Assembly (NCBI GenBank): GCA_027186245.1
Contig: CP114482.1
Coordinates: forward strand, 24,695,209 to 24,759,208
Reading direction: 5' to 3'
Source of the DNA: Coriaria nepalensis
Lineage: Eukaryota; Streptophyta; Magnoliopsida; Cucurbitales; Coriariaceae
Length of the DNA: 64,000 nt
Below, in pieces: positions 1 through 10,895 of the stretch. The notes under the pieces are model-generated. The model ran no database searches. It saw nothing but the letters and a program-made list of their open reading frames with translations, and had not been told where the DNA came from. Made by a program: the position numbers and the translations under genes. How positions within the stretch are numbered: position 1 is the first letter of the stretch; every line of letters begins with the position of its first letter.

Positions 1-136
1 GACTCAGTGACATGAATTTAAGGCGAAAGAAATGCATTGTTGCCTTCAATAGATCAACTGCAAGTTACACACGAAAGTCATGTTTAAAGGCCGAATTTCG
101 TTCGAAGTGATTTAGAATGATTTACTGACTAAAAGA
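1..136 (+). repeat. Monomer A (136 bp), first copy
   Basis: This is the shortest monomer of the trimer. Its start is gactcagtgacatgaattta, its core is caactgcaagtta, and its end is gatttactgactaaaaga. Compared with C it lacks about 6 bp in the 3' half, around the gcgaaaatagaattcg segment, so the EcoRI site is replaced by gccgaatttcg. Three start variants (cagtg, cggtg, caatg) mark the trimer types used to define HORs. The first copy reads ttacacacg where most copies have ttacgcacg. Confidence 0.9.
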
Positions 137-276
137 GAGGCAAAAATATGACTTGAACGCTAAAAAAGGCATAGTTGCAATTAATAGATCAATTGCAAGT
201 TATGCACGAAAGTCGCGTTTTAAATGCAAAAAGAGAATTGGTTCAAAGTGCCTTCAAACAAATTAACGATTGAAAA
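137..276 (+). repeat. Monomer B (140 bp), first copy
   Basis: B starts with gacgcaaaaatatgacttga in most copies (gaggc here). It has the core atcaattgcaagttatgcac, then gtcgcgttttaaatgcaaaa, and ends near aacgattgaaaa. Its 3' half (gaattggttcaaagtgcc) is the most diverged from A and C and lacks both the EcoRI site and the TTCGAA palindrome. Variable positions (gcaattaatag, gcgattaatag, gccatcagtag, gccatcaatag) are useful diagnostic markers along the array. Confidence 0.9.
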
Positions 277-419
277 GACTGAGTCATATGCTTTTTAATG
301 CTAAAATAATGCATTGTTGTCTTCAATAGATTAATTACAAGTTATGTAAGAAAATAATATTTGAAGGGCGAAAATAGAATTCGTTCGAACTAATTTAGAA
401 TGATTTAATGACTAGAAGA
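277..419 (+). repeat. Monomer C (143 bp), first copy
   Basis: C starts gactgagtcatatgcttttt, has gcattgttgtcttcaatag and attacaagttatgtaagaaa in the middle, and ends gatttaatgactagaaga. It contains the EcoRI site (atagaattcg) and, in this copy, the 8-bp perfect palindrome GTTCGAAC at 383-390. In sister copies ending in ttcgaatt, the segment is instead a 6-bp-arm inverted repeat with a TT spacer (for example 797-810). Confidence 0.9.
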
Positions 420-3400
420 GACTCGGTGACATGAATTTCAGGCTAAAGAAATGCATTGTTGCCTATAATAGATCAATTGCAAGTTATGCACGAAAGTCAT
501 GTTTAAATGCCGAATTTCATACGAAGTGATTTAGAATGATTTACTGACTAAAAGAGACGCAAAAATATGACTTGAACGCTAAAAAATGCATAGTTGCCAT
601 CAGTAGATCAATTGCAAGTTATGCACAAAAGTCGCGTTTTAAATGCAAAAAGAGAATTGGTTCGAAGTGCGTTCAAACAATTTAATGATTGAAAAGACTG
701 AGTGATATGCTTTTTAATGGTAAAATAATGCATTGTTGTCTTCAATAGATTAATTACAAGTTATGTAAGAAAATAATGTTTGAAGGGCGACAATAGAATT
801 CGTTCGAATTAATTTAGAATGATTTAATGACTAAAAGAGACTCAATGACATGACTTTAAGGCTAAACAAATGCATTGTTGCCTTCAATAGATTAACGGCA
901 AGTTACGCACGAAAGTCATGTTTAAAGGCCGAATTTCGTTCGAAGTGATTTAGAATGATTTACTGACTAAAAGAGACGCAAAAATATGACTTGAACGCTA
1001 AAAAAGGCATAGTTGCGATTAATAGATCAATTGCAAGTTATTCACGAAAGTCGCGTTTTAAATGCAAAAAGAGAATTGGTTCAAAGTGCCTTCAAACAAA
1101 TTAACGATTGAAAAGACTGAGTCATATGCTTTTTAATGCTAAAATAATGCATTGTTGTCTTCAATAGATTAATTACAAGTTATGTAAGAAAATAATATTT
1201 GAAGGGCGAAAATAGAATTCGTTCGAACTAATTTAGAATGATTTAATGACTAGAAGAGACTCGGTGACATGAATTTCAGGCTAAAGAAATGCATTGTTGC
1301 CTATAATAGATCAATTGCAAGTTATGCACGAAAGTCATGTTTAAATGCCGAATTTCATACGAAGTGATTTAGAATGATTTACTGACTAAAAGAGACGCAA
1401 AAATATGACTTGAACGCTAAAAAATGCATAGTTGCCATCAGTAGATCAATTGCAAGTTATGCACAAAAGTCGCGTTTTAAATGCAAAAAGAGAATTGGTT
1501 CGAAGTGCGTTCAAACAATTTAATGATTGAAAAGACTGAGTGATATGCTTTTTAATGGTAAAATAATGCATTGTTGTCTTCAATAGATTAATTACAAGTT
1601 ATGTAAGAAAATAATGTTTGAAGGGCGACAATAGAATTCGTTCGAATTAATTTAGAATGATTTAATGACTAAAAGAGACTCAATGACATGACTTTAAGGC
1701 TAAACAAATGCATTGTTGCCTTCAATAGATTAACGGCAAGTTACGCACGAAAGTCATGTTTAAAGGCCGAATTTCGTTCGAAGTGATTTAGAATGATTTA
1801 CTGACTAAAAGAGACGCAAAAATATGACTTGAACGCTAAAAAAGGCATAGTTGCGATTAATAGATCAATTGCAAGTTATGCACGAAAGTCGCGTTTTAAA
1901 TGCAAAAAGAGAATTGGTTCCAAGTGCCTTCAAACAAATTAACGATTGAAAAGACTGAGTCATATGCTTTTTAATGCTAAAATAATGCATTGTTGTCTTC
2001 AATAGATTAATTACAAGTTATGTAAGAAAATAATATTTGAAGGGCGAAAATAGAATTCGTTCGAACTAATTTAGAATGATTTAATGACTAGAAGAGACTC
2101 GGTGACATGAATTTCAGGCTAAAGAAATGCATTGTTGCCTATAATAGATCAATTGCAAGTTATGCACGAAAGTCATGTTTAAATGCCGAATTTCATACGA
2201 AGTGATTTAGAATGATTTACTGACTAAAAGAGACGCAAAAATATGACTTGAACGCTAAAAAATGCATAGTTGCCATCAGTAGATCAATTGCAAGTTATGC
2301 ACAAAAGTCGCGTTTTAAATGCAAAAAGAGAATTGGTTCGAAGTGCGTTCAAACAATTTAATGATTGAAAAGACTGAGTGATATGCTTTTTAATGGTAAA
2401 ATAATGCATTGTTATCTTCAATAGATTAATTACAAGTTATGTAAGAAAATAATGTTTGAAGGGCGACAATAGAATTCGTTCGAATTAATTTAGAATGATT
2501 TAATGACTAAAAGAGACTCAATGACATGACTTTAAGGCTAAACAAATGCATTGTTGCCTTCAATAGATTAACGGCAAGTTACGCACGAAAGTCATGTTTA
2601 AAGGCCGAATTTCGTTCGAAGTGATTTAGAATGATTTACTGACTAAAAGAGACGCAAAAATATGACTTGAACGCTAAAAAAGGCATAGTTGCGATTAATA
2701 GATCAATTGCAAGTTATGCACGAAAGTCGCGTTTTAAATGCAAAAAGAGAATTGGTTCAAAGTGCCTTCAAACAAATTAACGATTGAAAAGACTGAGTCA
2801 TATGCTTTTTAATGCTAAAATAATGCATTGTTGTCTTCAATAGATTAATTACAAGTTATGTAAGAAAATAATATTTGAAGGGCGAAAATAGAATTCGTTC
2901 GAACTAATTTAGAATGATTTAATGACTAGAAGAGACTCGGTGACATGAATTTCAGGCTAAAGAAATGCATTGTTGCCTATAATAGATCAATTGCAAGTTA
3001 TGCACGAAAGTCATGTTTAAATGCCGAATTTCATACGAAGTGATTTAGAATGATTTACTGACTAAAAGAGACGCAAAAATATGACTTGAACGCTAAAAAA
3101 TGCATAGTTGCCATCAGTAGATCAATTGCAAGTTATGCACAAAAGTCGCGTTTTAAATGCAAAAAGAGAATTGGTTCGAAGTGCGTTCAAACAATTTAAT
3201 GATTGAAAAGACTGAGTGATATGCTTTTTAATGGTAAAATAATGCATTGTTGTCTTCAATAGATTAATTACAAGTTATGTAAGAAAATAATGTTTGAAGG
3301 GCGACAATAGAATTCGTTCGAATTAATTTAGAATGATTTAATGACTAAAAGAGACTCAATGACATGACTTTAAGGCTAAACAAATGCATTGTTGCCTTCA

Positions 3401-3771
3401 ATAGATTAACGGCAAGTTACGCACGAAAGTCATGTTTAAATGCCGAATTTCATACGAAGTGATTTAGAATGATTTACTGACTAAAAGAGACGCAAAAATA
3501 TGACTTGAACGCTAAAAAAGGCATAGTTGCGATTAATAGATCAATTGCAAGTTATGCACGAAAGTCGCGTTTTAAATGCAAAAAGAGAATTGGTTCAAAG
3601 TGCCTTCAAACAAATTAACGATTGAAAAGACTGAGTCATATGCTTTTTAATGCTAAAATAATGCATTGTTGTCTTCAATAGATTAATTACAAGTTATGTA
3701 AGAAAATAATGTTTGAAGGGCGACAATAGAATTCCTTCGAATTAATTCAGAATGATTTAATGACTAAAATA
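420..3771 (+). repeat. Four copies of an 838-bp HOR (trimers b-c)
   Basis: Units at 420-1257, 1258-2095, 2096-2933 and 2934-3771 are each two 419-bp trimers. Trimer b has the cggtg start, aatttcaggctaaag, gccatcagtag and gcgacaatag. Trimer c has the caatg start, gactttaagg, attaacggc and gcgattaatag. The first three units look almost identical base for base, with rare substitutions such as ttcacg at about 1041 and ttatcttc at 2412. The fourth unit ends in a mosaic c trimer. Confidence 0.92.
3353..3771 (+). repeat. Mosaic trimer (c/b/c/b patchwork)
   Basis: It opens as type c (gactttaagg, attaacggc), switches to type b in the second half of A (aaatgccgaatttcatacg), returns to c in B (gcgattaatag), and ends as b in the last part of C (gcgacaatag, ttcgaattaatt). 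Alternating diagnostic blocks at unchanged length indicate gene conversion or multiple exchanges between the two trimer types. Confidence 0.82.
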
Positions 3772-4190
3772 GACTCAATGACATGACTTTAAGGCTAAAC
3801 AAATGCATTGTTGCCTTCAGTAGATGAACTGCAAGTTACGCACGAAAGTCATGTTTAAAGGCCGAATTTCGTTCGAAGTGATTTAGAATGATTTACTGAC
3901 TAAAAGAGACGCAAAAATATGACTTGAACGCTAAAAAAGGCATAGTTGCAATTAATAGATCAATTGCAAGTTATGCACGAAAGTCGCGTTTTAAATGCAA
4001 AAAGAGAATTGGTTCAAAGTGCCTTCAAACAAATTAACGATTGAAAAGACTGAGTCATATGCTTTTTAATGCTAAAATAATGCATTGTTGTCTTCAATAG
4101 ATTAATTACAAGTTATGTAAGAAAATAATATTTGAAGGGCGAAAATAGATTTCGTTCGAACTAATTTAGAATGATTTACTGACTAGAAGA
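3772..4190 (+). repeat. Rare trimer variant linking the two HOR blocks
   Basis: It has a caatg start but the unusual A core cagtagatgaactgc, an a-type B (gcaattaatag), and a C ending atagatttcg with gatttactgactag. The atagatttcg change destroys the EcoRI site. It sits exactly between the 838-bp and 1257-bp HOR blocks. The rare A core is seen again only at 7961. Confidence 0.85.
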
Positions 4191-7100
4191 GACTCAGTGA
4201 CATGAATTTAAGGCGAAAGAAATGCATTGTTGCCTTCAATAGATCAACTGCAAGTTACGCACGAAAGTCATGTTTAAAGGCCGAATTTCGTTCGAAGTGA
4301 TTTAGAATGATTTACTGACTAAAAGAGACGCAAAAATATGACTTGAACGCTAAAAAAGGCATAGTTGCAATTAATAGATCAATTGCAAGTTATGCACGAA
4401 AGTCGCGTTTTAAATGCAAAAAGAGAATTGGTTCAAAGTGCCTTCAAACAAATTAACGATTGAAAAGACTGAGTCATATGCTTTTTAATGCTAAAATAAT
4501 GCATTGTTGTCTTCAATAGATTAATTACAAGTTATGTAAGAAAATAATATTTGAAGGGCGAAAATAGAATTCGTTCGAACTAATTTAGAATGATTTAATG
4601 ACTAGAAGAGACTCGGTGACATGAATTTCAGGCTAAAGAAATGCATTGTTGCCTATAATAGATCAATTGCAAGTTATGCACGAAAGTCATGTTTAAATGC
4701 CGAATTTCATACGAAGTGATTTAGAATGATTTACTGACTAAAAGAGACGCAAAAATATGACTTGAACGCTAAAAAATGCATAGTTGCCATCAGTAGATCA
4801 ATTGCAAGTTATGCACAAAAGTCGCGTTTTAAATGCAAAAAGAGAATTGGTTCGAAGTGCGTTCAAACAATTTAATGATTGAAAAGACTGAGTGATATGC
4901 TTTTTAATGGTAAAATAATGCATTGTTGTCTTCAATAGATTAATTACAAGTTATGTAAGAAAATAATGTTTGAAGGGCGACAATAGAATTCGTTCGAATT
5001 AATTTAGAATGATTTAATGACTAAAAGAGACTCAATGACATGACTTTAAGGCTAAACAAATGCATTGTTGCCTTCAATAGATTAACGGCAAGTTACGCAC
5101 GAAAGTCATGTTTAAAGGCCGAATTTCGTTCGAAGTGATTTAGAATGATTTACTGACTAAAAGAGACGCAAAAATATGACTTGAACGCTAAAAAAGGCAT
5201 AGTTGCGATTAATAGATCAATTGCAAGTTATGCACGAAAGTCGCGTTTTAAATGCAAAAAGAGAATTGGTTCAAAGTGCCTTCAAACAAATTAACGATTG
5301 AAAAGACTGAGTCATATGCTTTTTAATGCTAAAATAATGCATTGTTGTCTTCAATAGATTAATTACAAGTTATGTAAGAAAATAATATTTGAAGGGCGAA
5401 AATAGATTTCGTTCGAACTAATTTAGAATGATTTACTGACTAGAAGAGACTCAGTGACATGAATTTAAGGCGAAAGAAATGCATTGTTGCCTTCAATAGA
5501 TCAACTGCAAGTTACGCACGAAAGTCATGTTTAAAGGCCGAATTTCGTTCGAAGTGATTTAGAATGATTTACTGACTAAAAGAGACGCAAAAATATGACT
5601 TGAACGCTAAAAAAGGCATAGTTGCAATTAATAGATCAATTGCAAGTTATGCACGAAAGTCGCGTTTTAAATGCAAAAAGAGAATTGGTTCAAAGTGCCT
5701 TCAAACAAATTAACGATTGAAAAGACTGAGTCATATGCTTTTTAATGCTAAAATAATGCATTGTTGTCTTCAATAGATTAATTACAAGTTATGTAAGAAA
5801 ATAATATTTGAAGGGCGAAAATAGAATTCGTTCGAACTAATTTAGAATGATTTAATGACTAGAAGAGACTCGGTGACATGAATTTCAGGCTAAAGAAATG
5901 CATTGTTGCCTATAATAGATCAATTGCAAGTTATGCACGAAAGTCATGTTTAAATGCCGAATTTCATACGAAGTGATTTAGAATGATTTACTGACTAAAA
6001 GAGACGCAAAAATATGACTTGAACGCTAAAAAATGCATAGTTGCCATCAGTAGATCAATTGCAAGTTATGCACAAAAGTCGCGTTTTAAATGCAAAAAGA
6101 GAATTGGTTCGAAGTGCGTTCAAACAATTTAATGATTGAAAAGACTGAGTGATATGCTTTTTAATGGTAAAATAATGCATTGTTGTCTTCAATAGATTAA
6201 TTACAAGTTATGTAAGAAAATAATGTTTGAAGGGCGACAATAGAATTCGTTCGAATTAATTTAGAATGATTTAATGACTAAAAGAGACTCAATGACATGA
6301 CTTTAAGGCTAAACAAATGCATTGTTGCCTTCAATAGATTAACGGCAAGTTACGCACGAAAGTCATGTTTAAAGGCCGAATTTCGTTCGAAGTGATTTAG
6401 AATGATTTACTGACTAAAAGAGACGCAAAAATATGACTTGAACGCTAAAAAAGGCATAGTTGCGATTAATAGATCAATTGCAAGTTATGCACGAAAGTCG
6501 CGTTTTAAATGCAAAAAGAGAATTGGTTCAAAGTGCCTTCAAACAAATTAACGATTGAAAAGACTGAGTCATATGCTTTTTAATGCTAAAATAATGCATT
6601 GTTGTCTTCAATAGATTAATTACAAGTTATGTAAGAAAATAATATTTGAAGGGCGAAAATAGATTTCGTTCGAACTAATTTAGAATGATTTACTGACTAG
6701 AAGAGACTCAGTGACATGAATTTAAGGCGAAAGAAATGCATTGTTGCCTTCAATAGATCAACTGCAAGTTACGCACGAAAGTCATGTTTAAAGGCCGAAT
6801 TTCGTTCGAAGTGATTTAGAATGATTTACTGACTAAAAGAGACGCAAAAATATGACTTGAACGCTAAAAAAGGCATAGTTGCAATTAATAGATCAATTGC
6901 AAGTTATGCACGAAAGTCGCGTTTTAAATGCAAAAAGAGAATTGGTTCAAAGTGCCTTCAAACAAATTAACGATTGAAAAGACTGAGTCATATGCTTTTT
7001 AATGCTAAAATAATGCATTGTTGTCTTCAATAGATTAATTACAAGTTATGTAAGAAAATAATATTTGAAGGGCGAAAATAGAATTCGTTCGAACTAATTT

Positions 7101-7960
7101 AGAATGATTTAATGACTAGAAGAGACTCGGTGACATGAATTTCAGGCTAAAGAAATGCATTGTTGCCTATAATAGATCAATTGCAAGTTATGCACGAAAG
7201 TCATGTTTAAATGCCGAATTTCATACGAAGTGATTTAGAATGATTTACTGACTAAAAGAGACGCAAAAATATGACTTGAACGTTAAAAATGCATAGTTGC
7301 CATCAGTAGATCAATTGCAAGTTATGCACAAAAGTCGCGTTTTAAATGCAAAAAGAGAATTGGTTCGAAGTGCGTTCAAACAATTTAATGATTGAAAAGA
7401 CTGAGTGATATGCTTTTTAATGGTAAAATAATGCATTGTTGTCTTCAATAGATTAATTACAAGTTATGTAAGAAAATAATGTTTGAAGGGCGACAATAGA
7501 ATTCGTTCGAATTAATTTAGAATGATTTAATGACTAAAAGAGACTCAATGACATGACTTTAAGGCTAAACAAATGCATTGTTGCCTTCAATAGATTAACG
7601 GCAAGTTACGCACGAAAGTCATGTTTAAAGGCCGAATTTCGTTCGAAGTGATTTAGAATGATTTACTGACTAAAAGAGACGCAAAAATATGACTTGAACG
7701 CTAAAAAAGGCATAGTTGCGATTAATAGATCAATTGCAAGTTATGCACGAAAGTCGCGTTTTAAATGCAAAAAGAGAATTGGTTCAAAGTGCCTTCAAAC
7801 AAATTAACGATTGAAAAGACTGAGTCATATGCTTTTTAATGCTAAAATAATGCATTGTTGTCTTCAATAGATTAATTACAAGTTATGTAAGAAAATAATA
7901 TTTGAAGGGCGAAAATAGAATTCGTTCGAACTAATTTAGAATGATTTAATGACTAGAAGA
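4191..7960 (+). repeat. Three copies of a 1257-bp HOR (trimers a-b-c)
   Basis: Units at 4191-5447, 5448-6704 and 6705-7960 are each three trimers in order a, b, c. The first two are 1257 bp. The third is 1256 bp because of a 1-bp loss near 7283 (cgttaaaaatgc). Unit ends in the first two copies carry atagatttcg and gatttactgactag; the third ends atagaattcg and gatttaatgactag. The b and c trimers are the same types as in the 838-bp HOR, so one HOR probably arose from the other by gaining or losing the a trimer. Confidence 0.9.
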
Positions 7961-8379
7961 GACTCAATGACATGACTTTAAGGCTAAACAAATGCATTGT
8001 TGCCTTCAGTAGATGAACTGCAAGTTATGCACGAAAGTCATGTTTAAATGCCGAATTTCATACGAAGTGATTTAGAATAATTTACTGACTAAAAGAGACG
8101 CAAAAATATGACTTGAACGCTAAAAAATGCATAGTTGCCATCAGTAGATCAATTGCAAGTTATGCACAAAAGTCGCGTTTTAAATGCAAAAAGAGAATTG
8201 GTTCGAAGTGCGTTCAAACAATTTAATGATTGAAAAGACTGAGTGATATGCTTTTTAATGGTAAAATAATGCATTGTTGTCTTCAATAGATTAATTACAA
8301 GTTATGTAAGAAAATAATGTTTGAAGGGCGACAATAGAATTCGTTCGAATTAATTTAGAATGATTTAATGACTAAAAGA
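7961..8379 (+). repeat. Chimeric trimer (3772-type start, b-type remainder)
   Basis: It begins with the rare cagtagatgaactgc core seen at 3772, then changes inside monomer A to type b (aaatgccgaatttcatacg) and stays b through B (gccatcagtag) and C (gcgacaatag). The length remains 419 bp, as expected for an in-register crossover or conversion. Confidence 0.82.
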
Positions 8380-8798
8380 GACTCAATGACATGACTTTAA
8401 GGCTAAACAAATGCATTGTTGCCTTCAATAGATTAACGGCAAGTTACGCACGAAAGTCATGTTTAAAGGCCGAATTTCGTTCGAAGTGATTTAGAATGAT
8501 TTACTGACTAAAAGAGACGCAAAAATATGACTTGAACGCTAAAAAAGGCATAGTTGCGATTAATAGATCAATTGCAAGTTATGCACGAAAGTCGCGTTTT
8601 AAATGCAAAAAGAGAATTGGTTCAAAGTGCCTTCAAACAAATTAACGATTGAAAAGACTGAGTCATATGCTTTTTAATGCTAAAATAATGCATTGTTGTC
8701 TTCAATAGATTAATTACAAGTTATGTAAGAAAATAATATTTGAAGGGCGAAAATAGAATTCGTTCGAACTAATTTAGAATGATTTAATGACTAGAAGA
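8380..8798 (+). repeat. Last c-type trimer of the left homogeneous block
   Basis: Type c with attaacggc and gcgattaatag, matching the copies at 839, 1677 and 2515. Beyond it the trimers become clearly more diverse, so I place the edge of the homogenised left block here. Confidence 0.8.
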
Positions 8799-10895
8799 GA
8801 CTCGGTGACATGAATTTAAGGCTAAAGAAATGCATTGTTGCCTATAATAGATCAATTGCAAGTTATGCACGAAAGTCACGTTTAAATGCCGAATTTCATA
8901 CGAAGTGATTTAGAATGATTTACTGACTAAAAGAGACTCAAAAATACGACTTGAACGCTAAAAAATGCATAGTTGCCATCAATAGATCAATTGCAAGTTA
9001 TGCACGAAAGTCGCGTTTTAAATGAAAAAAGAGAATTGGTTCGACGTGCCTTCAAACAATTTAATGATTGAAAAGACTGAGTGATATGCTTTTTAATGCT
9101 AAAATAATGCATTGTTGTCTTCAATAGATTAATTACAAGTTATGTAAGAAAATACTGTTTGAAGGGCGACAATAGAATTCGTTCGAATTAATTTAGAATG
9201 ATTTAATGACTAAAAGAGACTTAATGACATGACTTTAAGGCTAAACAAATGCATTGTTGCCTTCAATAGATCAACTGCAAGTTACGCACGAAAGTCATGT
9301 TTAAAGGCCGAATTTCTTTCGAAGCGATTTAGAATGATTTACTGACTAAAAGAGACGCAAAAATATGACTTGAACGCTAAAAAAGGCATAGTTGCCATCA
9401 ATTAGATCAATTGCAAGTTATGCACGAAAGTCGCGTTTTAAATGCAAAAAGAGAATTGGTTAGAAGTGCCTTCAAACAATTTAACGATTGAAAAGACTGA
9501 GTCATATGCTTTTTAATGCTAAAATAATGCATTGTTGTCTTCAATAGATTAATTACAAGTTATGTAAGAAAATAATATTTGAAGGGCGAAAATAGATTTC
9601 GTTCGAACTAATTTAGAATGATTTTCTGACTAGAAGAGACTCAGTGACATGAATTTAAGGCGAAAGAAATACATTGTTGCCTTCAATAGATCAACTGCAA
9701 GTTACGCACGAAAGTCATGTTTAAAGGCCGAATTTCGTTCGAAGTGATTTAGAATGATTTACTGACTAAAAGAGACGCAAAAATATGACTTGAACGCTAA
9801 AAAAGGCATAGTTGCGATCAATAGATCAATTGCAAGTTATGCACGAAAGTCGCGTTTTAAATGCAAAAAGAGAATTGGTTCGAAGTGCGTTCAAACAATT
9901 TAACGATTGAAAAGACTGAGTCATATGCTTTTTAATGCTAAAATAATGCATTGTTGTCTTCAATAGATTAATTACAAGTTATGTAAGAAAATAATATTTG
10001 AAGGGCGAAAATAGAATTCGTTCGGACTAATTTAGAATGATTTAATGACTAGAAGAGACTCGGTGACATGAATTTAAGGCTAAAGAAATGCATTGTTGGC
10101 TATAATAGATCAATTGCAAGTTATGCACGAAAGTCATGTTTAAATGCCGAATTTCATACGAAGTGATTTAGAATGATTTACTGACTCAAAGAGACGCAAA
10201 AATATGACTTGAACGCTAAAAAATGCATAGTTGCCATCAGTAGATCAATTGCAAATTATGCACGAAAGTCGCGTTTTGAATGCAAAAAGAGAATTGGTTC
10301 GAAGTGCGTTCAAACAATTTAATGATTGAGAAGACTGAGTGATATGCTTTCTAATGTTAAAATAATGCATTGTTGTCTTCAATAGACTAATTACAAGTTA
10401 TGTAAGAAAATAAAATTTGAAGGGCGAAAATAGATTTCGTTCGAACTAATTTAGAATGATTTACTGACTAGAAGAGACTCAGTGACATGAATTTAAGGCG
10501 AAAGAAATGCATTGTTGCCTTCAATAGATCAGCTGCAAGTTACGCACGAAAGTCATGTTTAAAGGCCGAATTTCGTTCGAAGTGATGTAGAATGATTTAC
10601 TGACTAAAAGAGACGCAAAAAATATGACTTGAACGCTAAAAAAGGCATAGTTGCCATCAATAGATCAATTGCAAGTTATGCACGAAAGTCGCGTTTTAAA
10701 TGCAAAAAGAGAATTGGTTCGAAGTGCCTTCAAGCAATTTAATGATTGAAAAGACTGACTGATATGCTTTTTAATGCTAAAATAATGCATTGTTGGCTTC
10801 AATTGATTAATTACAAGTTATGTAAGAAAATAATATTTGAAGGGCGAAAATAGAATTCGTTCGTACTAATTTAGAATGATTTAATGACTAGAAGA
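8799..10895 (+). repeat. Five diverged trimers, start of the varied region
   Basis: Trimers start at 8799, 9218, 9638, 10,057 and 10,476. Two are 420 bp: 9218 has an extra t in catcaattagatc, and 10,476 has an extra a near 10,615-10,622. Private substitutions are more frequent than to the left (for example ttggctataat at 10,097 and cagctgc at 10,530). No clear HOR period is visible within this stretch. Confidence 0.85.

Larger units (their letters stand above)
1..419 (+). repeat. Type a trimer at the left edge
   Basis: This trimer has the cagtg start, aaggcgaaag in A, gcaattaatag in B, and a C ending ttcgaactaatttag. The same type reappears as the first member of the 1257-bp HOR at 4191, 5448 and 6705. 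It carries private changes (ttacacacg in A, gaggc at the start of B) relative to those copies. The array continues upstream of the window. Confidence 0.85.
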
